Positions 12,201 through 23,084 of a stretch of 64,000 bases of DNA are shown here, one piece after another (position 1 is the stretch's first letter; every line of letters starts with the position of its first letter). This stretch comes from Agriotes lineatus (taxonomy: Eukaryota; Arthropoda; Insecta; Coleoptera; Elateridae): assembly GCA_940337035.1 (NCBI GenBank), contig CALNHX010007649.1:1-64000 (forward strand), in the 5' to 3' direction. The notes beneath the pieces were generated by a model that worked only from the letters and a program-made list of their open reading frames with translations, was not told where the DNA came from and made no database searches. The position numbers were made by a program, and so were the translations under genes.

Positions 12201-13506
12201 AAAGTAAGAGGAAACGACGATTTGTCCGTACCTTAGTAAAGGACAAATACGTCATATTGATGTTATTTTTTAATTCTAGTCTTAATCTAGACATATATGT
12301 TAATGTCTGCGGGCTATTGAGGGAATTTTCAATTTTGATTCTAGTGCTCTAGATTATTTTCAATTTTATATGCCTTGCTATGTAACATATTGTTACCAAT
12401 TGAGTTTTTAATGATTATTATAATAAACGTTACTACACCATCTATGTTTGCTCTATTATGATCAAATTTTGATTGCTGCATGGTGCATGTATTTCCAGTC
12501 TTTACTATATTTTATCAAAAGAAAGCAAAAAAGGACACCGTTATCCAAACATTACATTTCTAATGAATGTTAATTTTTTTTAAATGCTACCGCCAGATAA
12601 TCCAAACCGAAGGTGTTATCCTTGAAATACCAAGCATTATACAAATGCTTTACTAAAGCTGCTCCTCTTTTTGCTTGTAAATTGTCTGGTACGGTTCTAG
12701 TTCTAACTGAACGTAAATGTTATTGTTATTAAAAGATGATAAATAATAATAACACCTAGATTACTTCTCTGGAATTTCCGGAAAATAATACTGCGTAGTA
12801 TAACAAAAAACATTCTAATAGCTGTCTTAGATTAACAGAAAACACGTTCATGAAAAATAGATACTTTCAACGTTAGCTGAACTACCGACTCAATCTATAC
12901 GATGTGATGCTATTAAAAGAAATACGTAATATTTAAGTAAAGACTAAAAATTACTAAATGTTATTTTGTAGATTTATACTATTTTAATCTTCATTGGCAA
13001 TTGCTACTAAATAGAAATAAATGTAATTTGATTTGTAATACCGAGTGGTATCACGCAGCCAAAAAAATCTAGTGCCACAACCCACTATAGAATTTTCCAC
13101 CTTACTATTTTAAGACTTCTCAAAAGAGAGGACTCAATGCACCACCAATAAGGATACCTACGTCATATTTAAATATTCTAGGTTATTGAGATTCCCTTTT
13201 GGTTGCAACCATTTTCCCTAACGCATAAAGTTGCAATGCATGCATTTTTACCCTTGTCTGCTTAGAACCCAATATCAAAATATATAATATTTTGCAGATA
13301 TTTTGGGAGAAATGTTGGAAACTAGCTGTGCATTCTGTACGGAAAAGCAGGTGCATATTATTCTTGTCAGCATTCAACGTATCAGAGCAGATCATCCCGC
13401 TCTGTGGAAACAGGTGTGCAAGATATATGATCCTCAAGGTATATACGTCAGAAAATTTGAAGAAAAGCACGGCCCAAAGACTTCCACTGAGGATCAAGAA
13501 AATTTG
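9281..13506. repeat. Tandem duplication unit, copy 1 (4226 bp)
   Basis: The unit starts CATTTTCTAA at 9281 and ends in CSP exon 2 at 13506. Copy 2 begins at 13507 with the same CATTTTCTAA. The outer joint shares a 2-bp GC, suggesting a microhomology-type join. Copy 1 holds 10558-12361, which copy 2 lacks. Elsewhere I saw only two substitutions between copies (near 9357 and 9967). Confidence 0.93.
12133..12257. repeat. Foldback in the CSP intron
   Basis: Arms pair CAACGTATTTGT, GGTACGAACA and CACTTTAAA with mirrored TTTAAAGTAAG, TTTGTCCGTACC and ACAAATACGTC. It lies in the 1804-bp block missing from duplication copy 2. Confidence 0.65.
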
Positions 13507-13524
13507 CATTTTCTAAAATACTAA
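13298..13524 (+). CDS. Chemosensory protein, exon 2a (first copy, altered C-terminus)
   Basis: The acceptor TTTTGCAG precedes 13298. Joined in phase 1, the protein continues HILGEMLETSCAFCTEKQV, supplying C84 and C87 of the four conserved cysteines. ALWKQVCKIYDPQGIYVRKF follows, the usual CSP C-terminal helix region, with an extra Cys114. After Asn-Leu the frame crosses the duplication joint at 13506/13507 and reads HFLKY before a stop, in place of the ending in exon 2b. Spliced to exon 1 it gives 148 residues. Whether it is transcribed to a proper 3' end is unknown, because what follows is duplicated intron sequence. Confidence 0.82.
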
Positions 13525-15928
13525 GATATACAAATTGGCCAATTTTTTTAAATCCTAAATTACTAAATTTAGAAGTTTTGATCACCCCGCAAGCATTACT
13601 ATCCAGAGCTACAGTAGTTCACAAAAACATAATTCTACGGTAAAATCGTAGAACGTAAAATCCTTCAAATCTACAAGTTAACTTGAAACGCACACTTTAT
13701 ATTAAAATGATATTACATTTTGACGCAAAACTTTTAAACTGTCTAAATTTATAGCATTTTATTAAAAAAAGTAACATTTAAATATTATAAATTACTAAAA
13801 TCTGCATAACAGACTCCGATGAAATGATTGTCAAAATTAGATAATAACTAAATTACGTAATCATATTGAAACACTGAAGTATGATAAATCGTTTATGTTG
13901 TTAAAGTGCCATATAAAAACATAATATAACAAAAACAAAAACTTTTAATGAAGTTGTAAATTTATTTTAGCTTTTTATTTATTTAATTATTTTATATTTA
14001 TTTAGGATACATATACGATTGCTCCCAATATAGTATGTTATTTTTTTACAAAAATATTAGTAAATTTTAAGTATATACAGAGCGCCATAGCTATAGACAA
14101 TACTACAACACTAATATACGTTAATTTATAAATTTAGTTTTTAGTGGTTCTTAATGATATTTTGGGAAACAGTAAAACGTCGATATCTAAACAATGAGCA
14201 TTTGACAATCTTGACATTTGACTTAGTGAAGAATTCATAGAACACTTGGTGTTTCAAACCGTTATAGAAAACAGATTTCTTAATTCCCGTGCGCGAGTAT
14301 TAGTGTTTATAAGAGATAGTAGCACAGGGCTATACATTTTATCATGAAGTAATGCAAAGTTAAAATATCAGTAATAACTTTTTCGTTCCCAAGAAACAAT
14401 ATGTTGAATTTTCTGCAAACAGAAAACCAACCACTATTTTTTTGCAACCAAGATATTTTAAAAATTTATTTTGTATTCCTTCGAACCTATTGTATTGAGG
14501 ATTCAAAATGCAAGACGTAAAGTTTACGTGTTATGTGCCAAGTCCTTCGAATGATTTCCTCACGTCGTGAAACACATTCACTTTCTATAATACTCTATGA
14601 AGCTGAATCATTCAATTTTTCTGAATGCAAAGGTCGATACTACACAAAAGACTGACTGCATCATTTCTGCATTGTTCATAATTGAGAAGTTAAAATTAGT
14701 TTGTAATTATTTGTTCTCCTCATAAGTACATGACAATCAGATTACACCTGCTTCCAAAGAAGAAACCCAGATTTTGAATTTTCAATTTTATATGCCTTGC
14801 TATGTAACATATTGTTACCAATTGAGTTTTTAATGATTATTATAATAAACGTTACTACACCATCTATGTTTGCTCTATTATGATCAAATTTTGATTGCTG
14901 CATGGTGCATGTATTTCCAGTCTTTACTATATTTTATCAAAAGAAAGCAAAAAAGGACACCGTTATCCAAACATTACATTTCTAATGAATGTTAATTTTT
15001 TTTAAATGCTACCGCCAGATAATCCAAACCGAAGGTGTTATCCTTGAAATACCAAGCATTATACAAATGCTTTACTAAAGCTGCTCCTCTTTTTGCTTGT
15101 AAATTGTCTGGTACGGTTCTAGTTCTAACTGAACGTAAATGTTATTGTTATTAAAAGATGATAAATAATAATAACACCTAGATTACTTCTCTGGAATTTC
15201 CGGAAAATAATACTGCGTAGTATAACAAAAAACATTCTAATAGCTGTCTTAGATTAACAGAAAACACGTTCATGAAAAATAGATACTTTCAACGTTAGCT
15301 GAACTACCGACTCAATCTATACGATGTGATGCTATTAAAAGAAATACGTAATATTTAAGTAAAGACTAAAAATTACTAAATGTTATTTTGTAGATTTATA
15401 CTATTTTAATCTTCATTGGCAATTGCTACTAAATAGAAATAAATGTAATTTGATTTGTAATACCGAGTGGTATCACGCAGCCAAAAAAATCTAGTGCCAC
15501 AACCCACTATAGAATTTTCCACCTTACTATTTTAAGACTTCTCAAAAGAGAGGACTCAATGCACCACCAATAAGGATACCTACGTCATATTTAAATATTC
15601 TAGGTTATTGAGATTCCCTTTTGGTTGCAACCATTTTCCCTAACGCATAAAGTTGCAATGCATGCATTTTTACCCTTGTCTGCTTAGAACCCAATATCAA
15701 AATATATAATATTTTGCAGATATTTTGGGAGAAATGTTGGAAACTAGCTGTGCATTCTGTACGGAAAAGCAGGTGCATATTATTCTTGTCAGCATTCAAC
15801 GTATCAGAGCAGATCATCCCGCTCTGTGGAAACAGGTGTGCAAGATATATGATCCTCAAGGTATATACGTCAGAAAATTTGAAGAAAAGCACGGCCCAAA
15901 GACTTCCACTGAGGATCAAGAAAATTTG
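13507..15928. repeat. Tandem duplication unit, copy 2 (2422 bp)
   Basis: Near-identical to 9281-13506 but lacking 10558-12361 (1804 bp). The internal joint at 14779-14783 is TTTTC, present at both edges of the missing block in copy 1 (10553-10557 and 12357-12361). That fits a microhomology deletion. The missing block has no terminal inverted repeats, so an insertion into copy 1 is less likely. Confidence 0.93.
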
Positions 15929-15955
15929 CTAGGAGTCCAACGATCTTCTACTTGA
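15720..15955 (+). CDS. Chemosensory protein, exon 2b (second copy, likely original end)
   Basis: Identical to exon 2a up to the duplication joint, with the same acceptor and the same C84-x2-C87 pair. It then continues ENLLGVQRSST and stops at 15953-15955, giving 151 residues with exon 1. Because 15929 onward is unique sequence, this ending is probably the ancestral C-terminus. Typical CSPs are about 105-130 residues, so both forms carry a longer tail. There is no second copy of exon 1. The two terminal exons must therefore share exon 1 or one must be silent. An AATAAA at 16586 is a possible but distant poly(A) signal. Confidence 0.85.
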
Positions 15956-16390
15956 AACTTTAACATACAGATTGGTGGCGGCTTGTGCGAACATAAAGAT
16001 ATAGCACATGACAATCGAGTTTTCACGACAGGCACCTTGATATAATATACTGTTAAGTAGCTGTCACATTACAGTATTTGTGTTACTTTTACCGTTACAT
16101 TCGCTTCAAGACTTAACTTACACTGCTTTCGTTACTCATCTACTCTACTCTGTTTTCAATCAAGGTGCATTAAAGTGTAAAAGGACAATTGTCTTGAATT
16201 AGTCCCTATGTTGGTACATCAATATGTATGTATATTAGTGTTAGTTCTCTCTAAATACTATCTTCAGTTCAGGTAGTTAGCGTGTGTTATATGAATCTGT
16301 GATTTAAAATTTAGTCTATGGGTATGTCTTATAAGTCTCTTTAACAAGTGTATATCGCTATAAATATATGTTGACATTAATTGCAAAATA
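15956..16390. other. Downstream of CSP, no feature recognised
   Basis: May include the 3' UTR of exon 2b. No coding signal or repeat structure is seen. Confidence 0.4.
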
Positions 16391-16519
16391 GTACATTATA
16401 TTATAAGTGAGAGAAATGCATCATTATTTGCGAGTGAGAATTTTGAATCGCGAGTGCCTCAGCACGAGCGATACAATTTCTCACGAGCTTATAATGGCAT
16501 TTCACTCACGTGTGATATA
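16391..16519. repeat. Foldback with GC-richer loop
   Basis: Imperfect arms: TTATAAGTGAGAGAAATGC and GAGTGAGAA on the left mirror TTCTCACGAGC, TTATAATGGCATTTCACTC on the right. The loop carries CGAGTGCCTCAGCACGAGCG. Confidence 0.6.
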
Positions 16520-16619
16520 CGACGTTTTATCTTACAGTAGCAATTCTTATGCCTAAATAGTTTGCGCAGTCAGAATATGTCGCGAAATAAATTTATAATT
16601 AGTCGCCTATGATTTGTGA

Positions 16620-16790
16620 CATACGTTTGACAGTACTGAAGTGTATTGGCAGTACTGAAGTGTATTGTCAGTCTATGTCAAATTCGAGGTTCGTAGGTTA
16701 GATTTTGTTTGTTATTTGACACAAACTGACGCAAAACTTAACCTGAAAATTAAGAATTTGACATAGCTTGACAGTGCTACCAACAATGCA
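16620..16790. repeat. Foldback family F, copy 1
   Basis: The arms contain TTGACAGTACTGAAGTG, GTCTATGTCAAATTC and GTAGGTTAGATTTTG, mirrored after a short loop. CAGTACTGAAGTGTATTG occurs twice in tandem on the left. Related to 25609-25745 and 61273-61525. Confidence 0.65.
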
Positions 16791-16799
16791 GTAGTATAA

Positions 16800-18530
16800 A
16801 TAATGAAAACTCACATGTGAATAAAACTTCATTTTAGTCACTGAAAACAGTTGTATAATGTATGGTAATAGCTCCTACTGTAAGATAAAATATGTTTAGT
16901 TTAAAATGAGATACAAGGGACTAGTACATAAATTCTTTGTTACTTAATTGTAGTGTAATTGTAGTATAATATATAGTGTATTTTTATATTTAAATAAAAA
17001 ATCTAATATTATTATATAATATTTAGCTATACTTCTTTTTATGTGTGTTTTTTCTGTATCTATAAACTAATAATAGTGAACTATAGAAGTGAATATTTTA
17101 GAAACATATCTTATTACTTTATTTTCTCATAACGTTTCAACAATATATTCGTGATTTTTTGTAATTATTAAAACTTTGATGGCTAGCAAAAATAAAAAAC
17201 CAATACAAAACTATTGTTTTCTTTGATCGGATGGAAACTACCTTTCGACCGTATTGTCAGTCTGCAAAATATATTATTACGGTATATTGGCGGCGTTACT
17301 CCACAAGAAAAAAAACAGTACTACAATATCACTAGTTGCTATGACAATAAATAATAATAGTAGTACTACGGGAATAACTCTTATTTACAATCATATACAG
17401 CGAGAATCAAAAGTCCCCTTCCGTCTAACTTTTGAGTGCGTCCGTCGCCATATTGAATATTCATTTTAAATGGAAAGGGGCTCATATGGCACCTTCTTTA
17501 AAGGTCTTATTAAGTAGCACACAGATCACTAATTTCAGAAAGTTTTGTTGATTTGTAACAAAATGGCTTCAGCTACAGTACTGAAAATCAATAATACCGA
17601 ACCGGGCGCCATTTTGTTAAGAATAATCAAAATTTTAGCTAAAGCTTGTGAATGAAGTGTCACATGATCCCCTTTTTAAAAAAATTGTTTCTATTCAAAA
17701 AATATTTTTTTTAATGCAAGAAGGGAGTAGAACTTACAATTTCAAAACATTTTGATGATTCTTAGCAAAATGGCGCCAGCCTTAGTGCTGAAGATTAGAA
17801 TACTAAAACCAGCGCATTTTGTCAAGGGCCATTAAAATTGTCTAAAACTATGGGTTCTATATTCATTAAAACTGGCTGTTAAAAAAATCAATATTGCTCC
17901 GAGCGCCGACATTTTGAATTTTTAGCATCTAAAATTGCTATAGTTTCAAAAGTTAGAGAAGGTGGAGGGGGGGGGGTACTTTTAGTCCTCACTGTAAACT
18001 GTACTTATTCAGGATTGATTTGGATGAAGGTTGGCCATTAGTTAATTTGTTAGCTTTGGTCCTTGATGTATTAATTGCTTAGTTGTTTGTTGACTGCTAT
18101 TACAGTTTTTTAAAAATAAAAAATCAAGTCAGTATCACGGTAGATGGGGTCTTATTGCCCAATTATCCTTTATCTAATAGACTTGTCTGTCCGGGACGTT
18201 GGTCCGTCCGGGACGCTGTTTCAGCAGCCAAACCGTAAGAGATAGAGAAAAAAGTTATTAAAGTTATATGTTTGGAATAGTCATGTCAGGTTAACAACGG
18301 AATTTCAATCACGTGATTTAAAAAAATATTATTGTTTTTATTTAATACGCGTTCTATATGAAAAACGGTCTTTTTTGTTTTATTAAATGAGACATTTGTC
18401 TCACTGGTTGCTAGTAATTTATAATATTCTGAATTAATCAAGTGTTTTAACACTGCCAACATAGGCTTAGTCGCAATTAATTAAACTCAAAATCGAAATA
18501 CTGTAAGCTCTATTAAAAAGTTGGATTGAC
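16800..18530. other. No gene; degenerate repeats and a G run
   Basis: Between 17560 and 17950 a degenerate block built on CAAAATGGCNNCAGC occurs about three times. A run of about ten G lies near 17970. No open frame is convincing and no terminal repeats were found. Confidence 0.4.
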
Positions 18531-18539
18531 ACGTGGCGT

Positions 18540-19600
18540 ACAATAATGAAGGGGTTTCAACTAAAAAATGGAACTCCTTATCCCAATAATTTTCATGACA
18601 CTTCTCCTAACCCCCTAGTCAATTATCATGAAGTAGCTAACGCCTTTAACAATTTTTTTTGCAAATCTTAATTTATTACTTAAAAACCCTCAATTCTCTT
18701 GTGATCGCAAAACATTTGCTGCTTCTGCGCTATAACTTGAGCCAGTATTTTTACCTGAAATTCACATGCTTCTAAAAAGCGTTCTACAGGTATATCATGG
18801 TGTACCATGCTCTTTACTTAAAATTCCAGCATTAATGACTGACGTCAAACCAATAAAAAAAGGTGAGGCACTAAAATTTTAAATTATAGGGCAATATCGT
18901 TGATCGGTATATGAAAAACTTATTTTCTGTAGACTATTCAAGTTTTTGTACAACGGCCTACTGTTCGATAATCACTATGATTAGCGATCTAATTTGCATA
19001 CTATTGCAGCAATAACTAATAATATTATTCAAAGCCTGGATAGAAGCATGCGAATTGTGGGCATATCTTTCGACTTCTGGCATGCCTTCAATGCGGATTG
19101 CGGAGCCCGACGATGGTCTTGTTTTCAAGTTGGGCATACTTGGTGTTGGGGACCGGCACTCAATTGGCTGATCCTCTATTTATCTGAGCGGCATTCACCG
19201 AAACTGCTAAAAATAGCAGTGGTACAGAGTTTCGTTCTGATTCACTAAAGGTGAGTATTGGGGTTCGGCAAGAAAGCGTCCTTGGTCCCTTGCTTTTGCT
19301 ATTTTGTCTTAATGATGTTGTCACTCTGATTTTTGTGGTATTTGCTGACGATACTACGACTGTGATTAAAAATGATAATTTAGACGAATTGAGTGTCAGG
19401 GCAGCAAGTCCTTTTCCGTAATACAGCATAGTGGTTAAGTTGAATGGCAAAACTCATCAAAATATTCAAGCTATACTCCTATTAGGTGTACAGTTGGATT
19501 CAAGCTGGTGATGGTTCAACAACATAAATAAAGTTGTGAAAGCCTTATCAACGCACAGCAACGTACTTTGGAGGATATTACCCTGCGTGGACAGAGACGT
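18540..19600 (+). pseudogene. Jockey-like LINE reverse transcriptase relic
   Basis: Across several frames the + strand gives NGTPYPNNFHD and EVANAFNNFF (linker before the RT), NYRAISLIGI, then MRIVGISFDFWHAFNAD (motif A), ALNWLILYLSERHSPK, and VFADDTTTVIKND (motif C, with both Asp kept). This order matches Jockey/CR1-type ORF2. Frameshifts and stops occur throughout. The relic is cut at 19601 by the TIR element starting there. Confidence 0.75.
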
Positions 19601-19793
19601 ACAGTATGATCGAAAATTTTCAACGTCTAGAGGGCTGTGGAATTATTTTGACAAGAAATTTTGTTGGCAGTCGTGGTGGTAAAAGTCACATTGCAATTTT
19701 ATATCTGTCAGTTTAAGGTTATGTCAGGATTGTAATTTCAACAAATACAAACATTCTTGTTGAATTCATAAAAATGTTAGTAACAAAGACAAC

Positions 19794-20123
19794 TATACTC
19801 TATTCACTATAGTCCCGGATTGTCAATGTCAAAATCCAATTAAAAACAATTCTTTATATCATAGTTAATATTTTTAAGTCAAGCTATGGGTAACTAGAAA
19901 CAATTAATAAAGCTACTAATGTCAAAACTAGAAATTATAGGTTATATTTCGAACTGACTTAAGCAAAAATAAATAAAATTTGCCAGGTAACAAAAACCCA
20001 AATTTTCAAAATTACGCTTTTGCGTTGTCCAACCTGGTAGTAACAAAAAAACCAATAGAAATTCTACAGTGCTACCATAAAACGTCATTTTTGACAATCC
20101 CGGACCATAGTGAACAGAGTATA
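19794..20123. mobile_element. Nested MITE, about 330 bp
   Basis: Terminal inverted repeats TATACTCTATTCACTATAG plus TCCCGGATTGTCAA on the left are mirrored at the right end. It sits inside the 1.6-kb TIR element and has no coding capacity. Confidence 0.7.
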
Positions 20124-20136
20124 CAGGTCACAGAAA

Positions 20137-20598
20137 CTAGATTGACTCTCAAGGTAGGTCATAAAAGGCGCTGTGATCATATTTGATGAATTGGCAATAT
20201 GTGGACAGTTGTCAAAGATTCAAAGTTTGGTAACATTTTAAATGACAAGTAATCAGTAACGGTGGGTAGAGGGATTTCGTTTGCGCAGTGACTAACGTTA
20301 TATGGCAGATTCTTTGTGTTTTAAAGTGTGATAATTGGTGTTGCTGGGATAGAAGGTTTAGCAGAGCCTGGTTGTTCAACTTAACACCATTATTTCCGCA
20401 ATCCTTTTAACATTCAAGAACTGATAATACACCATACCGCAATGTTGCGTACGCCTCTGATTTATTGTGTCATTTAGCTTAAAAAATTAGGTTAACAATT
20501 TAATGTCAATATGATAGATGTAAAAATGTTACCAATACGAAACTTGGAAATTACTAGATTCTAACATTAGTTCCGATTTTCACCGCGTCTCAATCTAG
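20137..20598. mobile_element. MITE family M, copy 1
   Basis: Ends CTAGATTGA...TCAATCTAG. The whole about 460-bp body matches 26771-27230 in inverted orientation, sharing TGATCATATTTGAT, ATGACAAGTAATCAGTA, TTTGCGCAGTGACTAACGT and TTATTGTG. No frame of note. Confidence 0.75.
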
Positions 20599-20970
20599 AT
20601 TCTGTAACTTGTACAGCTATTCAAAATGATTTGCTGCATCTTCCATACACAGAACCACCTAGTATTCGGCATTAAACATCCTGTAAAAGTTAAGTTTATT
20701 GCCTCTTGATTTGTTAAACGGTCATTACTGTCGTGGAACTGACCGATAAATGAGTCTTTACAGGCCAGGTGCCTGTAAAATGCTGCCATCGCAACTATAC
20801 ACGCACCTTCTTTTCTAATAATAAATAAAATAAATGTACAACGACGCCTATAATTGGCGTAACTGCTGTTGGCTGAGTACGAAATAAATAAATAATCACA
20901 TCCTTCATTAATCACTAATATTAATTTTTAGGATGTTCCCCAAGAGGAAATAAAACGTTGTAAGCGGTTC
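20599..20970. other. Interior of the 1.6-kb TIR element, not recognised
   Basis: A minus-strand open frame of about 106 codons (20915-20595) runs through here but matches no family I know and may be chance. Confidence 0.35.
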
Positions 20971-20977
20971 GCTTGCA

Positions 20978-21072
20978 ATTAGCCTTTATTGGGGCTCACC
21001 GGATTACAGCGCTCGCTCCTACGTCGCTCTCCCTGCAAATTATCCGGCTCGCCCATAAAGGCTAATTTACTA
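20978..21072. repeat. Hairpin with CpG-rich loop
   Basis: AATTAGCCTTTATTGGGGCTC and ACCGGATTA on the left mirror ATTATCCGGCTCGCC and ATAAAGGCTAATT on the right. The loop CAGCGCTCGCTCCTACGTCG is CpG-rich. Same layout as 7950-8071. Confidence 0.7.
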
Positions 21073-21214
21073 AGCTTGCCACGTAAATAAGTATTATCTG
21101 TCAAAATTGTATAAGTTATATTATTAAGTAGCTTTACTTATCACTGCCAACATAAATTTAATTTTAAAAAATCCACAGCCCTCTTAGACGTTGAAAGTTT
21201 TCGATCATACAGTA

Positions 21215-21805
21215 GTTCCATTTTATTATTATGCGTATGTTAACTCCACACTACCTCAAACTACATCCTGGGGTAACTAATTCTAAACATATTAATTAGT
21301 CTTGTCGACCACTTTTTCACAAACTTGGAATTTTAACTGTAATATTTATATATATTTTTTACAATCTGGGGTATAAATTAAAACTCGGTAGTACGTGATA
21401 ATCATCCCTACAATTCGCGTTATGGTAATACACTCTTGTCAAACCTAAATATTCTCTGGCCAAGAGAGCAAATAGTTCCCACATACTGTCAATTACATTG
21501 TATCGAGCTCAATTAAATGTATTGAAAATGATAATTTATTCAAAAAATATGTAAAATTACTGTTATTAAACCAACGTATTTATTTTATTAATAAATTTTT
21601 CGAGTACCATTTAAAGAAATATCGATAATTTATCTTTTGTACTTTCTTTGCCCTTTGACGTTTCGGACATGCTGTAATTGTGTCTAATAAGGAAACAAAT
21701 AAATTATTATTATTATTCTTACATAAGAACATACCCAGTTTACAAGTACAAAATGATCGAATTCGCATGGTTAAACTGCATCCAAATCAGTAGTGAATAG
21801 AATTA
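21215..21805. other. No feature recognised
   Basis: AT-rich; a short ATT microsatellite lies near 21705. Nothing else can be supported. Confidence 0.4.
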
Positions 21806-21816
21806 TACCAGGAGCA

Positions 21817-22166
21817 GTAGTAGTTCTAGCATTTGTGGGAAGACTCATGTCTGGCAAGTAGGCCTTCATAGGCTCTTTTTGCCAACCCCGTGGACAAAGT
21901 CTAGGGATGCGGAATACCAGGTACCTTAGTCCTACTTAGAATTTTGCCGAAACTAAGGAGTTCCAACCCTAGCAAAATATATTTTACATGCTACACATCG
22001 TAGTAACATAGGGCCCACGGCTTTACATCACTTCCGAATGATGGCATTCTTTAGATGTTTTCATCAGCATTTTTTATTTTTTAAAAACCTCACTGGGATC
22101 GGGGATCGAACTCTCGACCCTTAGATCAGTAGCTAGAATGCTTACCACTGAGTTATGCAGCCTGGT
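21817..22166 (-). mobile_element. tRNA-derived SINE (family S), full length
   Basis: Flanked by an 11-bp direct repeat TACCAGGAGCA (21806-21816 and 22167-22177). Reading the minus strand, the head starts near 22166 with GGCTGCATAACTCAGTGG (A-box-like) and then GAGAGTTCGATCCCC (B box, GTTCGATCC). This is the internal promoter layout of a tRNA-derived SINE. The body continues to 21817. A second body copy lies at 28379-28535. Confidence 0.8.
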
Positions 22167-22194
22167 TACCAGGAGCAAAACATCAGGTAAAGTA

Positions 22195-22428
22195 CAGTCG
22201 TGTGCAAATAAATCTGGGACAGTGTTTTTTTCACATGCAGATTCAGTTAAGAATTGAAGAATATCTCCATGGATTTCCTGCTATCAGAAAGAGTTACATT
22301 AAACTTTAACAGGTACTGAAACCCGTAACTCTCTCTGATAAGAGGAAATCCATGGAAATATTCTTCAAATTCTTAACTGAATCTGCATGTGAAAAAAACA
22401 CTGTCCCAGATTTATTTGCACACGACTG
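22195..22428. mobile_element. Tc1-like palindromic MITE
   Basis: Nearly perfect 234-bp palindrome flanked by TA. It begins CAGTCGTGTGCAAATAAATC and ends with its inverse, a terminus typical of Tc1-like elements. The arms are over 100 bp with only a few mismatches. No coding capacity. Confidence 0.85.
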
Positions 22429-22430
22429 TA

Positions 22431-23084
22431 CGTCATAACGGCAAAGGCGACGTCATTTACTTAACGCATTCAACGTTTCAGTGGTATGGGAAACCCAGCA
22501 TACGTATGTCACGTTGAACTGTTAAATTTAAATTTGCATGCAACTTTAATAATTTATTCGTAAAATTGCTTAGCAATATAAATAAAATTAGCAAATATGT
22601 ATTTAATTTTATACAGGTGCATCTTGATGCAAAGAAAGAGTCAGTCAGGATGTACACTTTAATTTAAACGAAGCAATATAATCCGAGGCTACATTGTTAC
22701 AAATAGAACGAGCGAGACATTCATTACATTATGAAATAATTATTCCATTGATGAAATGCATTACTTGAACTTTTACCTGTCGTAAAATGTCTTTAAAGAA
22801 GTTATCAATGACGCCTAGACGTGTCTTAACTTGCGTACCATAGGAACACGATCGAAGCGTGTAGGTGTGCATGTTGTTCACAGCCATGGGGGCAGAATTT
22901 TAATTGATTAAATTATAATAAAAAAAATTTGCCATTTTGTATAATTATGTGCTATTTTACTAAATTCAAAATCGTTTAATAAAGTAGCACTTTGGTGCAC
23001 AGAACTGTCACGTTACTATGTAGTAATGTCACTGTTACTAAAACACAGTTTGACAGAAAATTTATTTAAATATCAGAAACAATG
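22431..23084. other. No feature recognised
   Basis: AT-rich sequence with no convincing open frame or repeat ends. Confidence 0.4.

Larger units (their letters stand above)
6607..13297 (+). other. CSP intron 1 (phase 1)
   Basis: GTAAGT at 6607 pairs with TTTTGCAG ending at 13297. At 6.7 kb it is long for a CSP intron. It contains two foldbacks (7950-8071, 12133-12257) and the first copy of the duplicated unit (from 9281). Apart from these I see no coding or RNA feature. If exon 2b is used, the intron runs to 15719. Confidence 0.75.
19602..21212. mobile_element. TIR element flanked by TA, 1.6 kb
   Basis: Both ends carry C(A/T)GTATGATCGAAAA and then TTCAACGTCTA, AGAGGGCTGTGGA in inverted orientation, and both are flanked by TA (19600-19601 and 21213-21214). 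This fits the Tc1/mariner superfamily style of insertion. No transposase is recognised inside. Two smaller elements and a hairpin are nested in it. It interrupts the LINE relic on its left. Confidence 0.75.

Noticed and set aside
10558..12356. The block missing in duplication copy 2 read as a transposon inserted in copy 1
   Set aside because: TTTTC at both edges could be a target duplication, but the block ends are not inverted repeats; deletion is simpler.
13183..13509. Open frame of 108 codons on the minus strand (repeated at 15605-15919)
   Set aside because: It is the antisense of CSP exon 2; the sense strand has the family cysteines and splice sites.
20595..20915. 106-codon minus frame inside the TIR element
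   Set aside because: No recognisable domain; kept only as an unexplained interior.
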